DNA from: Herbiconiux daphne
Lineage (GTDB): Bacteria > Actinomycetota > Actinomycetes > Actinomycetales > Microbacteriaceae
Assembly: GCF_024979295.1 (NCBI RefSeq)
Contig: NZ_JANLCJ010000001.1
Coordinates: 744,001-808,000 of the forward strand
Length of the DNA: 64,000 nucleotides
Direction of reading: 5' to 3'
A program made the translations under genes and the position numbers. Within the stretch, counting starts at the first letter, position 1. Each line of letters opens with the position of its first letter. The notes beneath the pieces were generated by a model, which was given only the letters and a program-made list of their open reading frames with translations, ran no database searches and was not told where the DNA came from. Below, piece after piece: positions 34,979 to 43,936 of the stretch.

Positions 34979-36360
34979 GACTGCGCCACCTCGAGCGGTC
35001 GGGGTGCTCGCACGGGCAGCGACGCGATCGCCGTGAACACCGAGCCGGTGCCGTAGCTCTGCCGCAGCTCGAGCGACCCGCCCACCGACTCGAGCCGGCG
35101 GCGCATGCCGCCGATGCCGTTGCCCGTGCTCGTGCTCGTGCTCGTGCCGTGTGCCGGAGCGCTGCCGGCGGGCGGGCGTGAGCTGTCGTCGGCGCGCGCT
35201 CCCTCGGCGGTGACGGCGGGGCCGTTGGTTGCGTCGGCCCCGCTGACCGCATCGGCCACGACGGCGACGGCGCCGGCGCCGTCTCCATCGCCCTCGGCGG
35301 CCTCGTTCGCCACCGACAGCCGCAGCCGCTCGTCGCCCCAGTCGCGCTCCACCGCGACCGTGCCGTCGCGCCGCCCGTGCTTGATGGCATTGGTGAGCAT
35401 CTCCTGCAGCACCCGGAACGCGACCGTCGCCAACTCGGGCGGCAACGGGCGCGGCGACCCGGCGTCGGCCACCGTGATCTCGTAGCCGCTCGCCCGCGTG
35501 GCGTCGATGAGGGTGTCGAGGTCGGTGCGCTGCCCGTGACCGCCGTCGGGCGAGGTCAGCACGGCGCGCACCTCCTGCAGCGACGACCGCGCCGACTCGG
35601 CGATGGTCGTCATCGTGCGCTTCAGCGCCTCGGGGTCGTCTCCGTCGAGGAACTGCGCCGACTCGGCCTGCGCCAGGATGACCGTGAGCGAGTGGCCCAC
35701 CACGTCGTGCACGTCGCGGGCGAGCCGCGCCTGACCCTCGCGCAGGGTGGCGATCTCGGTCATGCGGGCACGCTCGTGTTGGGCCGCGAGCGCCTCGGCC
35801 TCGGCTTCCGCCTGCGATCGCTGCGACATCCGGGCCGCGCCCCAGTAGCGTGCGGCGAGCCCCGCGAACCACGGCAGCGCCAGAAGTCCGGCGATCATCG
35901 GCAGCACCACGAGCGGCCACGGGATGCCGCTGTCGACCAGCGGAACGATCAGGTTTCGGGCCACCCTCGTGCCCCAGATGCCGTTGGCGAGCAGCCCGAT
36001 GTAGCCGAGGCCGAGCACCGTGGCGAACGGGATGGAGGCTCCGCTGGCCCAGAGCAGCGGCTTCGACCCCCAGCGGGCGAGGCCGAAGGCGATGCCGACG
36101 ACCGCGAGCTGGATGAGCATCAGATCGGTGGCCGTCGCCACCTGCAGCACGAGCACCGCCCACAGGATGCCGAGTGACCACCACCCGTTGCGACGCACGA
36201 GCGACACGGCCGCGGCGGTGCCGAAGACGACCAGCCAGGGCCCGAGACCGTAGTCGTACCCGGCGTGGGCATTGGCGTACGCCTCCCAGAGCCCGAGCAC
36301 CAGCACGGCGAGACCGGCCGCGAGATCGGGAGCCCAGGAGCGCACGGTCGGGGTGTTCAT
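34975..36360 (-). CDS. Sensor histidine kinase (HisKA_3 type)
   Basis: A 461-aa kinase. Residues 1-175 contain five or six membrane helices with short loops, so the signal is probably sensed in or near the membrane. The dimerisation/phosphorylation region has REGQARLARDVHDVVGHSLT (phospho-His). The ATPase domain has the N box FRVLQEMLTNAIKHG and the G box GNGIGGMRRR. Between these two boxes lies a 60-residue Ala/Gly/Ser/Thr-rich insertion (about 35120-35310) that is not part of the domain. Its stop and start both overlap neighbours by four bases, placing it firmly in one operon with ddl and the response regulator. Confidence 0.92.
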   Translation of the reverse strand: MNTPTVRSWAPDLAAGLAVLVLGLWEAYANAHAGYDYGLGPWLVVFGTAAAVSLVRRNGWWSLGILWAVLVLQVATATDLMLIQLAVVGIAFGLARWGSKPLLWASGASIPFATVLGLGYIGLLANGIWGTRVARNLIVPLVDSGIPWPLVVLPMIAGLLALPWFAGLAARYWGAARMSQRSQAEAEAEALAAQHERARMTEIATLREGQARLARDVHDVVGHSLTVILAQAESAQFLDGDDPEALKRTMTTIAESARSSLQEVRAVLTSPDGGHGQRTDLDTLIDATRASGYEITVADAGSPRPLPPELATVAFRVLQEMLTNAIKHGRRDGTVAVERDWGDERLRLSVANEAAEGDGDGAGAVAVVADAVSGADATNGPAVTAEGARADDSSRPPAGSAPAHGTSTSTSTGNGIGGMRRRLESVGGSLELRQSYGTGSVFTAIASLPVRAPRPLEVAQS

Positions 36361-37358
36361 GCTGACAGTATCGCCCGCTGTGCTGAGAGACCGGCCGCCA
36401 CCGGGCCCGGTGGTGGGCCGGCGAGGGCGTCGTCGACGAGCAGGTCGAGCAGCTGCGGGTAGGAGACACCGGCCGCCCGGAACATGCGCGGTACCTGCGA
36501 CTCCGCAGTGAGGCCTGGCGTAGTGTTCACCTCGTTGAGCACCGGTCCGTCGGCCGTGAGAAAGAAGTCGAGGCGCACGAGGCCCGCGCAGTCGAGGGCG
36601 TCGTAGAGGCGCACGGCCGCGCGTTCGAGCTCCCAGCGCTCGCCGACGTCGAGCCGGGCGGGAACGTGGAACACCGCCCGCCCATCGTACTTCGCCTCGT
36701 GGTCGAAGAGCCCGTCGTGCTCGATCTCGAGGGCCGGCGACACCAGCATCGAGCCGTCGGCGCGGCGCACGACCGCGATGTCGATCTCGCGCCCCACGAC
36801 CACTTGCTCCACCAGCACACGGTCGTCGAACGCCAAGGCCGCATCGATCGCGCCCGGCAACTCGGATGCCGCGTGCACGAGCGTGACGCCGAGGCTCGAC
36901 CCCGCCGTCACCGGCTTCACCACCACCGGCTCGCGGAATCGGTAGGCGTGGGCGTTCTCGCGGCGCAGCAGCACACCGCGGGCGGTCGGCACTCCCACCG
37001 AGTTCGCGACCAGCTTCGTCAGGTGCTTGTCCATGCCGATGGCGCCCGCCGTCACTCCCGAGCCGACATAACGCGTGCCGGCCAGCTCGCAGAGCGCCGC
37101 GAGGGTGCCGTCTTCGCCGTGCCGGCCGTGCACCACCGGAATGACGAGGTCGCACGCGCGCACCTCGTCGATGGCCCGGCGCAACCCGAGCGCCTCGCCG
37201 TCGGCGCCCCTCCAGTCGCCGGCGCGGTCGATCGTGAGCGGCACGACGTCGTAGCGACGAGGGTCGAGGGCCCGGGCGACCGCTGCCGCCGAGGCGAGTG
37301 ACACCTCGTGCTCGCCGTTCCGGCCGCCTCCGATCACCACCACCCGCAGCCGGCTCAT
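36357..37358 (-). CDS. ddl: D-alanine-D-alanine ligase
   Basis: A 333-aa ATP-grasp ligase. N-terminal GGGRNGEHEVSLASAAAV, PVVHGRHGEDGTLAALCEL, the ATP-grasp core REPVVVKPVTAGSSLGVTLV, and metal ligands in LVRLDFF and LNEVNTTPG (E..N). The omega loop reads FDHEAKY, close to the YDYEAKY of D-Ala-D-Ala ligases: the last Lys-Tyr pair is kept, while the first and second Tyr are Phe and His. D-Ala-D-lactate ligases lack this loop, so D-Ala-D-Ala (or D-Ala-D-Ser) is expected. ATGA overlaps on both sides join it to the racemase and the kinase. Confidence 0.92.
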   Translation of the reverse strand: MSRLRVVVIGGGRNGEHEVSLASAAAVARALDPRRYDVVPLTIDRAGDWRGADGEALGLRRAIDEVRACDLVIPVVHGRHGEDGTLAALCELAGTRYVGSGVTAGAIGMDKHLTKLVANSVGVPTARGVLLRRENAHAYRFREPVVVKPVTAGSSLGVTLVHAASELPGAIDAALAFDDRVLVEQVVVGREIDIAVVRRADGSMLVSPALEIEHDGLFDHEAKYDGRAVFHVPARLDVGERWELERAAVRLYDALDCAGLVRLDFFLTADGPVLNEVNTTPGLTAESQVPRMFRAAGVSYPQLLDLLVDDALAGPPPGPVAAGLSAQRAILSA

Positions 37359-38500
37359 GCGCGTGCTCCCACCGCGAGCGTCGTCGCCGTGACTGAGCGC
37401 CGCACCCGAGCGCCCACCCGGGTGACGATCTCGTGCTCGATGGTGTCCGACCACCCCGCCCAATCGGCGATCGTCGGTTCACCCCGATCGCCCGGCCCGA
37501 ACAGCGTCACCTCGTCACCGGCCATCGCGCCCGTGTCGGCCAGGTCGACGACGAGCTGGTCCATCGAGATGCGGCCCGCGAGTGCCACCCGACGGCCGCG
37601 CACGAGAACGTGGGCACCCGCCGCCGACGACCGTGGGATGCCGTCGGCGTAACCGAGCCCGACCAGCCCGAGGCGGGTCGCGCGGGGCGCCGCCCAGTCG
37701 TGGCCGTAACCGGCGGGCGTGCCGGCGGCCACCGAGCGCACCGCCAGCAGCGGAGCGGTGAGGGTCATCGGCTGCCGCAGTCGCGTCGTGCGCGAGAGGT
37801 CGATGCCGACCAGGCCGGCGCCCACCCGCGACGCCGAATAATGGGTGGCCGGCAGAGTCAGGGTGGCGGAGGTCGCCGCGAGGTGCAGCAGGTGCGGCCG
37901 CAGGCCGCAGAGGCGAGCCACGTCGACCGCCCACTCGAATCGCCGGCGGCCCGTGCTGTTGCTCGGCGCCGCCGGGTCGTCGGCTTCGGCCAGATGGCCC
38001 ATGATGCCCACCACCCGCACCTGCCCGTGGAACTCGGCCTCTCGCGCCGCGCGGCAGAGGTCGATCCATCGGGCGGGCTCGGCGCCGTCACGGGCCAGCC
38101 CGGTGTCGAGGTGCAGGTGCACCTTGGCGACGCCGTCGGTGCGCGCCAGCGACAGCAAGTGCGCGAGACTCGGCACGGCCAGCTCGATGCCCGCGTCGAC
38201 CGCCGGCGCGAAGGCGTCGTCGCGTGCGTCGGTCAGCCAACTGATGATCGGCGCCGAGAGACCCTGGTCGCGCAGCGCCAGGGCCTCGTCGAGCCGGGCC
38301 ACCCCGAGACGGGAGGCGCCGTTGGCGAGCGCGGTGGCGGCGACATCTGCCGCGCCGTGGCCGTAGCCATCGGCTTTGACCACGGCGATGAGCTCGCCGG
38401 CCGTGCGTTCGGCGAAGAGCCTGGTGTTCGCGGCGACGGCGTCGAGATCGATGGTGAGCAGGGCATCGGCGGTGCGCTCGGCGACCCGGAATGACATCAT
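37355..38500 (-). CDS. alr: Alanine racemase
   Basis: A 381-aa PLP enzyme. The PLP-lysine motif AVVKADGYGHG (Lys 42) is intact. Other blocks: HLHLDTGLARDG, GIMGHLAEAD, HYSASRVGAGLVGIDL, AGYGHDWAAP (aligned with the segment bearing the catalytic Tyr), VGLGYADGIPR and GRISMDQLVVDL. It interconverts L- and D-alanine. Two adjacent ATGs (38500, 38497) are possible starts. It is the first gene of the four-gene unit. The membrane domain that marks VanT-type serine racemases is absent, so alanine is the likely substrate. Confidence 0.93.
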   Translation of the reverse strand: MMSFRVAERTADALLTIDLDAVAANTRLFAERTAGELIAVVKADGYGHGAADVAATALANGASRLGVARLDEALALRDQGLSAPIISWLTDARDDAFAPAVDAGIELAVPSLAHLLSLARTDGVAKVHLHLDTGLARDGAEPARWIDLCRAAREAEFHGQVRVVGIMGHLAEADDPAAPSNSTGRRRFEWAVDVARLCGLRPHLLHLAATSATLTLPATHYSASRVGAGLVGIDLSRTTRLRQPMTLTAPLLAVRSVAAGTPAGYGHDWAAPRATRLGLVGLGYADGIPRSSAAGAHVLVRGRRVALAGRISMDQLVVDLADTGAMAGDEVTLFGPGDRGEPTIADWAGWSDTIEHEIVTRVGARVRRSVTATTLAVGARA

Positions 38501-38520
38501 GCAGGCGACGCTACGCACGC

Positions 38521-38945
38521 CGATGGTGCCGGCGCCTCCGCCGCGGGTGCCGATCCGCCGCCGTGGGGAGGAGCAGGCCCTCACCGGGCCGCATGCCGCG
38601 CCAGTGCGCGCGTACTCCTCCCGAAACGGGTGCCGATCCGCCGCCACGGGAGGAGCCGGCCGTCGCCGGCCCGCGTCCGGCGCCTCCGCCGCGGCCGCCG
38701 TTCCGTCGCCAGCGGGAGGAGCTGGCTGTTGCAGAGCCGGATGCCGCGCCGGTGCGCGCGTGCTCCTCCCGAAACGGAGGCGATAGCCGCCGTGGGGAGG
38801 AGCTGGCCGTCGCCGGCCCGGGCGCGGCGCCCCCGCCGCGGGTGCCCACCCGCCGCCGCGGGAGCTGATGCGCCGCCGGGGGGAGGAGCTGGCCGTCGCC
38901 GGGCCGGATGCGGCGCCCGTGCGCGCGTGCCCCTCCCGAAACGGG
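38521..38945. repeat. Degenerate tandem array of GGGAGGAG...CTCCTCCC units
   Basis: Five or so imperfect units of about 70-80 bp. Each begins GGGAGGAGCTGGCCGTCGCC (or a variant), runs through GGATGCCGCGCC and GTGCGCGCGT, and may end CTCCTCCCGAAACGG. In the clearest unit GGGAGGAGC (38714-38722) and GCTCCTCCC (38762-38770) are perfect 9-bp inverted arms. Open frames exist through it in several phases but give only Pro/Arg/Ala-rich shadows. A single related unit lies at 63845-63910. It fills the 466-bp gap between alr and the SDR gene. Confidence 0.75.
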
Positions 38946-38966
38946 TGGCACGCAGCGGAGCGACGC

Positions 38967-39716
38967 CTACTCCGGCCGCAGCCGCAGGTTCTGCATGCCG
39001 CCGTCGACCGCGATCGAGGCCCCCGTGGTCGAGCCCGAGCGCGGGCTCGCCAGGTAGGCCACCGCATCGGCCACCTCGGCGGCGGCGACGAGTCGGCCGT
39101 GCGGCTGCCGCGAGTCGAGGGCCGCGCGCTCGGCGGCCGGGTCGTCGGCCGAATCGAGCAGCCGCGCCACCCAGGGGGTGTCGGCGGTGCCGGGGTTCAC
39201 GGAGTTGACCCGGATGCCCTCGCGCAAGTGGTCGGCCGCCATCGCCCGGGTGAGCGACAGCACCGCGCCCTTGGTCGCCGAATAGAGCGCCCGCTGAGGA
39301 ATGCCTGCGGTCGCCGCGATCGACGACGTGTTCACCACGGCGGCCGACGGCGACTCGCGCAGGTAGGGCAGCGCGGCGCGGGTGACCCGCGCCATGCCCA
39401 CCACGTTGATGTCGAACACGCGGTGCCACTCGTCGTCGTCGTTGTCGGCCACGGTGCCCACCGCGCCGATGCCGGCGTTGTTCACCACGATGTCGATGCG
39501 GCGGAACCGCTCGGCCACCTGAGCGATCGCCGCCTTCACCGACTCGTCGTCGGCGACGTTCGCGGCCACCGCGAAGTGCGCCGGGTTCGCGCCGGCCGGG
39601 TTGAGGTCGAGCACGGCCACCTGGGCGCCGCCCTCGGCGAGGCGGTCGGCGATGGCGGCGCCGATGCCCGAGGCACCGCCCGTCACCACGGCAACGAGCT
39701 CTGAGAATTCCAGCAC
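38967..39716 (-). CDS. SDR dehydrogenase, probably 2-keto-3-deoxy-L-fuconate dehydrogenase
   Basis: A 249-aa classical SDR: cofactor motif TGGASGIGAAIA, Asp-Leu after strand 2 (VLDLNPA, pointing to NAD), NNAG, catalytic Ser in NTSSIAA, and YSATK. The C-terminal VNPGTADTPWVARLL and GRLVAAAEVADAVAYL are typical of L-fucose or 2-keto-3-deoxy-L-fuconate dehydrogenases. Since an aldo-keto reductase in this cluster can do the first oxidation, the second role is more likely: oxidising 2-keto-3-deoxy-L-fuconate to the 2,4-diketo acid used by the FAH hydrolase encoded 45 bp upstream. Confidence 0.85.
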   Translation of the reverse strand: MLEFSELVAVVTGGASGIGAAIADRLAEGGAQVAVLDLNPAGANPAHFAVAANVADDESVKAAIAQVAERFRRIDIVVNNAGIGAVGTVADNDDDEWHRVFDINVVGMARVTRAALPYLRESPSAAVVNTSSIAATAGIPQRALYSATKGAVLSLTRAMAADHLREGIRVNSVNPGTADTPWVARLLDSADDPAAERAALDSRQPHGRLVAAAEVADAVAYLASPRSGSTTGASIAVDGGMQNLRLRPE

Positions 39717-39761
39717 TGCAGTTCTCCTTCGAACGACTGACGGATGATGCGGGGCCGACGC

Positions 39762-40610
39762 TCAGGCGTCGACGAACTCCTGGCGCTGAAGTCCGAGCCC
39801 GTCGATCTCGATCTCGACCACGTCGCCGGCCTTGAGGTAGGGAAACCGCCCCGAGAGCGCCACGCCCTCGGGCGTGCCGGTCAGCACCAGGTCGCCGGGC
39901 TCGAGCGTCAGATATTGGCTCAGGTCGTAGACGATGCGGTCGACGTCGAAGATGAGGTCGGCGGTGGTCGAATCCTGCCGTGGTTCGCCGTTCACCCGGC
40001 TCTGCAGCCGCAGGTCGCGGTAGTCGACCTCGTCGGGGGTCACGAGCCAGGGTCCCACCGGTGTGAAGCCGGGGGCGCTCTTGCCCTTCGACCACTGGCC
40101 GCCCGAGATCTCGAGCTGCCACTCGCGTTCCGAGAGGTCGTTGGCCACCACGAAGCCCGCGATGTGACGGATGCTGTCGGCCGGCGAGTCGAGGTAGGAG
40201 GCCCGCTCGCCGATCACGACGCCCAGCTCGACCTCCCAGTCGGTCTTGGTGCTGCCGCGGGGGATGCGGGCCACGTCGTCGGGCCCGACCACCGTGTTCG
40301 GGGTCTTCAGAAACAGGATGGGCACCGTCGGAGGGGCCGATCCCGACTCCGCCGCGTGGGCGGCATAGTTCATGCCGATGCACACGACGGCGCTCGGCCG
40401 GGCGATCGGAGCGCCGACGCGGGCGCTCGCGGCACCGGGAAGCTCGGGCAGCTCGCCGCCGTCGAAAGCGGCCCGGGCGCGCTCAGGGCCGCCGGTCGAG
40501 AGGAAGCCGCCGGTGATGTCGTCGGTGACGCCGGAGAGGTCGTAGTAGGTGCCGTCGACGAGGAGCGCGGGGCGTTCCTCACCGATCGCGCCGATTCTGG
40601 CGAATCTCAT
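39762..40610 (-). CDS. FAH-family hydrolase, probably 2,4-diketo-3-deoxy-L-fuconate hydrolase
   Basis: A 282-aa member of the fumarylacetoacetate hydrolase family. The metal-binding core is visible: CIGMNYAAHAAESG, LFLKTPNTVVGP, DWEVELGVVIG (E.E), GFVVANDLSEREWQ, SKGKSAPGFTPVGPWLV, and the closing LTGTPEGVALSG. It should cleave the 2,4-diketo acid to L-lactate and pyruvate. It is first in a two-gene minus-strand operon with the SDR and divergent from the fuconate dehydratase, across a 151-bp spacer containing promoter and operator. A TATAGT -10-like element for it lies at 40652-40657 (minus strand). Confidence 0.87.
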   Translation of the reverse strand: MRFARIGAIGEERPALLVDGTYYDLSGVTDDITGGFLSTGGPERARAAFDGGELPELPGAASARVGAPIARPSAVVCIGMNYAAHAAESGSAPPTVPILFLKTPNTVVGPDDVARIPRGSTKTDWEVELGVVIGERASYLDSPADSIRHIAGFVVANDLSEREWQLEISGGQWSKGKSAPGFTPVGPWLVTPDEVDYRDLRLQSRVNGEPRQDSTTADLIFDVDRIVYDLSQYLTLEPGDLVLTGTPEGVALSGRFPYLKAGDVVEIEIDGLGLQRQEFVDA

Positions 40611-40705
40611 CGAACTGCTTTCGTCGTAGCGGGATGGCCAATAACATCAGAACTATAGCGCCCGAAGTCCTGCCTTTATCGCCGCTTTCGGACTATTCGC
40701 GCCAC

Positions 40706-40735
40706 TTGACAGACGAGACATCGGATGTTTATGCT
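40706..40735 (+). promoter_or_regulatory. Promoter with embedded operator for the fuconate dehydratase operon
   Basis: TTGACA (40706-40711), an 18-base spacer, and TATGCT (40730-40735). The sequence AGACATCGGATGTTTA (40716-40731) fills the spacer and touches the -10; its core ACATC-G-GATGT is a palindrome. The same 16-mer with one change lies at 43934-43949. A repressor bound here would block transcription. Confidence 0.65.
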
Positions 40736-40761
40736 CGGCCGACAGCCAAGGGAGGCACACG

Positions 40762-42054
40762 GTGAGCACCATCACGGCGATCGAAACCACAGACATCCGG
40801 TTTCCCACCTCGACCATGCTCGACGGTTCCGACGCGATGAACCCCGACCCCGACTACTCCGCCGCCTACCTGCGCATCATCACCGACGCGGCCGACGGCC
40901 TCGAGGGTCACGGCTTCGTGTTCACCATCGGCCGGGGCAACGACGTGCAGGTGGCCGGCATCCGGGCGCTCGAAGGCCACCTGCTCGGCCGCGACGTCGA
41001 AGAGCTGCTCGGCTCGATGGGCGCCACCTGGCGCGAGCTCGTCTACGACTCGCAGCTGCGCTGGCTCGGCCCCGAAAAGGGCGTCATGCACATGGCCATC
41101 GGCGCCGTGGTGAACGCCCTCTGGGACCTCAAGGCCAAACGCGCCGGCCTGCCGTTGTGGCAATTGCTCGGCCGGATGTCGCCCGAAGAGCTCGTGGAAC
41201 TCGTCGACTTCCGCTACCTCACCGACGCCATCACGCCCGCCGAGGCGCTCGACATCTTCCGTGCCGCGGTGCCCGGCCGCGCCGAGCGCGAACAGGCGCT
41301 GCTCGACTCGGGCTATCCCGCCTACACCACGAGCCCTGGCTGGCTCGGCTACGACGACGAGAAGCTGGCCCGGCTGTGCCGCGAGGCCGTCGACGACGGC
41401 TTCGCCCAGATCAAGCTCAAGGTCGGCGGCGACATCGACGACGACATCCGGCGCCTGCGCATCGCCCGCGAGACGGTGGGCCCCGACATCCGCATCGCGA
41501 CCGACGCCAACCAGCGCTGGGACGTTCAGCAGGCGATCGACTGGATGCGCCGGCTGCAGCCGTTCGACATCGCCTGGATCGAAGAGCCCACGAGCCCCGA
41601 CGACGTGCTCGGTCATGCCGCGATCGCCCGCGGGGTCGCTCCCATCCCCGTGGCCACCGGCGAGCACATGGCCAACCGGGTGATGTTCAAGCAGTTCCTG
41701 CAGGCCGACGCGCTCGGCATCCTGCAGATCGACGCCACCCGGGTGGCGGGAGTCAACGAGAACATCGTGATCCTGCTGCTGGCGGCGAAGTTCGGCGTGC
41801 CGGTGTGCCCGCACGCGGGCGGCGTGGGGCTCTGCGAGCTCGTGCAGCACCTGTCGTACGTCGACTTCGTGGCCGTGAGCGGCTCACGCGAAGGTCGCAT
41901 GATCGAGTTCGTCGACCACCTGCACGAGCACTTCCTGGCCCCGGTCGACGTGTACGACGGCCGTTACTGGCCGCCGCTGCTGCCCGGCTCGGGCGGCGAG
42001 ATGCGGGCGTCGAGCCGTTCCGAGTTCGAGTTCGAATCCGCCGAGCGGGTCTGA
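40762..42054 (+). CDS. L-fuconate dehydratase (enolase superfamily)
   Basis: A 430-aa enzyme, GTG start at 40762 after GGGAGG. It is a mandelate-racemase-type enolase-superfamily member with the fuconate dehydratase pattern: [40 protein letters not shown], catalytic KLKVGG, metal site [22 protein letters not shown], and catalytic His in [10 protein letters not shown]. It removes water from L-fuconate to give 2-keto-3-deoxy-L-fuconate. It opens the plus-strand operon of dehydratase, aldose dehydrogenase and lactonase, and is preceded by a promoter with an embedded operator. Confidence 0.93.
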   Translation: MSTITAIETTDIRFPTSTMLDGSDAMNPDPDYSAAYLRIITDAADGLEGHGFVFTIGRGNDVQVAGIRALEGHLLGRDVEELLGSMGATWRELVYDSQLRWLGPEKGVMHMAIGAVVNALWDLKAKRAGLPLWQLLGRMSPEELVELVDFRYLTDAITPAEALDIFRAAVPGRAEREQALLDSGYPAYTTSPGWLGYDDEKLARLCREAVDDGFAQIKLKVGGDIDDDIRRLRIARETVGPDIRIATDANQRWDVQQAIDWMRRLQPFDIAWIEEPTSPDDVLGHAAIARGVAPIPVATGEHMANRVMFKQFLQADALGILQIDATRVAGVNENIVILLLAAKFGVPVCPHAGGVGLCELVQHLSYVDFVAVSGSREGRMIEFVDHLHEHFLAPVDVYDGRYWPPLLPGSGGEMRASSRSEFEFESAERV

Positions 42055-42110
42055 GCCCAGCGGGCCCGAACCACGCGCGACTGAGCCGAACGCATCCGAG
42101 GAGAGCACCG

Positions 42111-43082
42111 ATGACACAGAGCACCAATCACCTGCCCGCCTTCGGGCGCCTGGGCCTCGGCACCGCCAACCTGGGCAACCTCTACCGCGAGCTCACCGAC
42201 GACGTGGCCTGGCAGATTCTCGACGTGGCCTGGGAGTCGGGCATCCGCTACTTCGACACCGCGCCGCACTACGGCCTCGGCCTGGCAGAGCGGCGGCTCG
42301 GCGCCTTCCTGCAGACGAAGCCGCGCGACGACTACGTGATCTCGACCAAGGTGGGCCGCCTGCTCCGGCCGAACCCCGAGGGCGCCGGAACCCTCGACCT
42401 GCAGAACGAATACGCCGTTCCCGCCGATCTGAAACGCGTCTGGGACTTCTCGCCCGACGGCGTGCGGCGGAGCCTCGACGAGTCGCTCGATCGCCTGGGC
42501 CTCGGCAGCGTCGACGTGCTCTACCTGCACGACCCGGAACGTCACGACCTCGCCCTCGGCATGAGCGACGGCATCCCGGCCCTCGCCCGCCTGCGCGACG
42601 AGGGCGTCGTGCGGGCGATCGGCGTGGGATCGATGGTCACCGAGACCCTGCTCGAGACGGCGCTGACGGGTCTCGCCGACGTGCTCATGGTGGCGGGGCG
42701 CTACACGCTCGCCGAGCAGCCGGTCTATCCCGGCGTGCTCGAGGCCTGCACCGCCAACGGGGTGCGCATCGTGAACGCCTCGGTGTTCAACTCCGGGCTG
42801 CTCGCCACCAACGATCCCGCGACCAAGGCCCGCTACGACTACGGCGGCGTGCCGCCCGAGGTGCTCGCCCGAGCCCAGTCCATCGCGGCGATCGCGCAGA
42901 GCTTCGACGTCGAGCTGCCCGCTGCGGCGCTGCAGTACAGCCTGCGCGATCCGCTCGTCGCGAGCGTCGTGACCGGCAGCTCGACGCCCGAGCAGTTGCG
43001 GCAGAACGTCGAGCGCATGGATGCCCCGATTCCGGAGGCGTTCTGGCAGCGGCTGACCGACGAAGGGCTGATCCACCCATGA
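42111..43082 (+). CDS. Aldo/keto reductase, probably L-fucose (D-threo-aldose) 1-dehydrogenase
   Basis: 323 aa from ATG 42111 (GAGGAGAG upstream). The AKR tetrad is visible: Asp/Tyr in GIRYFDTAPHYGLGLAERRLG, Lys in VISTKVGRLL, His in LYLHDPERHD. The extended N-terminal half, the long insert (EYAVPADLKRVWDFSPDGVRRSL) and the ALQYSLRDPLVASVVTGSSTPEQL block mark the D-threo-aldose 1-dehydrogenase group. It oxidises L-fucose or related aldoses at C1 to the lactone. Its stop overlaps the lactonase start by four bases. Confidence 0.88.
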   Translation: MTQSTNHLPAFGRLGLGTANLGNLYRELTDDVAWQILDVAWESGIRYFDTAPHYGLGLAERRLGAFLQTKPRDDYVISTKVGRLLRPNPEGAGTLDLQNEYAVPADLKRVWDFSPDGVRRSLDESLDRLGLGSVDVLYLHDPERHDLALGMSDGIPALARLRDEGVVRAIGVGSMVTETLLETALTGLADVLMVAGRYTLAEQPVYPGVLEACTANGVRIVNASVFNSGLLATNDPATKARYDYGGVPPEVLARAQSIAAIAQSFDVELPAAALQYSLRDPLVASVVTGSSTPEQLRQNVERMDAPIPEAFWQRLTDEGLIHP

Positions 43083-43936
43083 CCGCTCACGTCATCGACG
43101 CCCACCTGCACCTGTGGAGCCTTGGCGCGGGCGGGTACTCCTGGCTCACGCCCGAGTCGGGGGAGCTCTACGCCGACTTCACGGCGCACGACGCCGAGGT
43201 GGAGCTCGCCGCCGCCCGCATCGACGGCGCCGTGCTGGTGCAGGCCGACGACACCGACGCCGACACCGACGCGATGCTGCGCGTGGCCGACGAGAACCCG
43301 TGGGTGACCGGCGTCGTGGGGTGGGTGCGGCTCGACGAGCCCGAGACCGCCGAGGCTCAGCTCGAGCGCCGGCGGCGGCATCCGGCGTTCTGCGGAGTGC
43401 GGCACCTGGTGCACGACGACCCGCGCGACGACTTCCTCGACATGCCCGCCGTGCGCCGGTCGCTCGCCCTCGTCGCGCGGCACGGTCTCGCCTTCGACGT
43501 ACCGAACGCGTGGCCCCGCCACCTCGCTCAGGTCACCGCCGTGGCCGGCGCCGTGCCCGACCTCACGGTCGTCATCGACCACCTCGGCAAGCCGCCGCGG
43601 GGTGGTGCCGACTTCGCGGACTGGCGCGAGGAGTTCGAGCGCGCCGCCCGGCTGCCGAACACGATCGCCAAGGTGTCGGGGCTCCGGATGCCGCACACCG
43701 ACTACTCGGCCGACGCGCTGCGCGAGGTGTGGCAGATCACGCTCGACGCCTTCGGGCCCGCTCGCATGATGTGGGGGAGCGACTGGCCGATCACCGTGCC
43801 CGACGGTGGCTACGGGCCGACCTTCGACGTTCTCGCGGGCTTGATCGGTGAGCTGGGGAGTGACGAAAGCGCTGCCGTGCTCGGCGGCACCGCGCTGCGG
43901 GTCTATGCCCGAGAGGGGCCGGTCACGACGACGTAA
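43079..43936 (+). CDS. L-fuconolactonase (amidohydrolase superfamily)
   Basis: A 285-aa TIM-barrel hydrolase of the cog3618 group. Motifs: IDAHLHLW at the start (metal-site HxH), GVRHLVHDDPRDDFL, LTVVIDHLGKPP (metal/active-site His), KVSGL, and MMWGSDWPI (catalytic Asp). It opens L-fucono-1,5-lactone or a similar sugar lactone to the acid used by the dehydratase. It overlaps the preceding dehydrogenase gene by four bases. Its own stop codon lies inside the second operator copy. Confidence 0.9.
   Translation: MTAHVIDAHLHLWSLGAGGYSWLTPESGELYADFTAHDAEVELAAARIDGAVLVQADDTDADTDAMLRVADENPWVTGVVGWVRLDEPETAEAQLERRRRHPAFCGVRHLVHDDPRDDFLDMPAVRRSLALVARHGLAFDVPNAWPRHLAQVTAVAGAVPDLTVVIDHLGKPPRGGADFADWREEFERAARLPNTIAKVSGLRMPHTDYSADALREVWQITLDAFGPARMMWGSDWPITVPDGGYGPTFDVLAGLIGELGSDESAAVLGGTALRVYAREGPVTTT

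Noticed and set aside
34316..38500. Classical vancomycin-resistance operon
   Set aside because: No vanH or vanX, and the ligase keeps a D-Ala-D-Ala-like omega loop. The VanY-like lipoprotein at 30672-31325 is 3 kb away and not in the operon.
38521..38945. CRISPR array
   Set aside because: Units are long, degenerate and without spacer-like unique segments of constant length; no cas genes are present.
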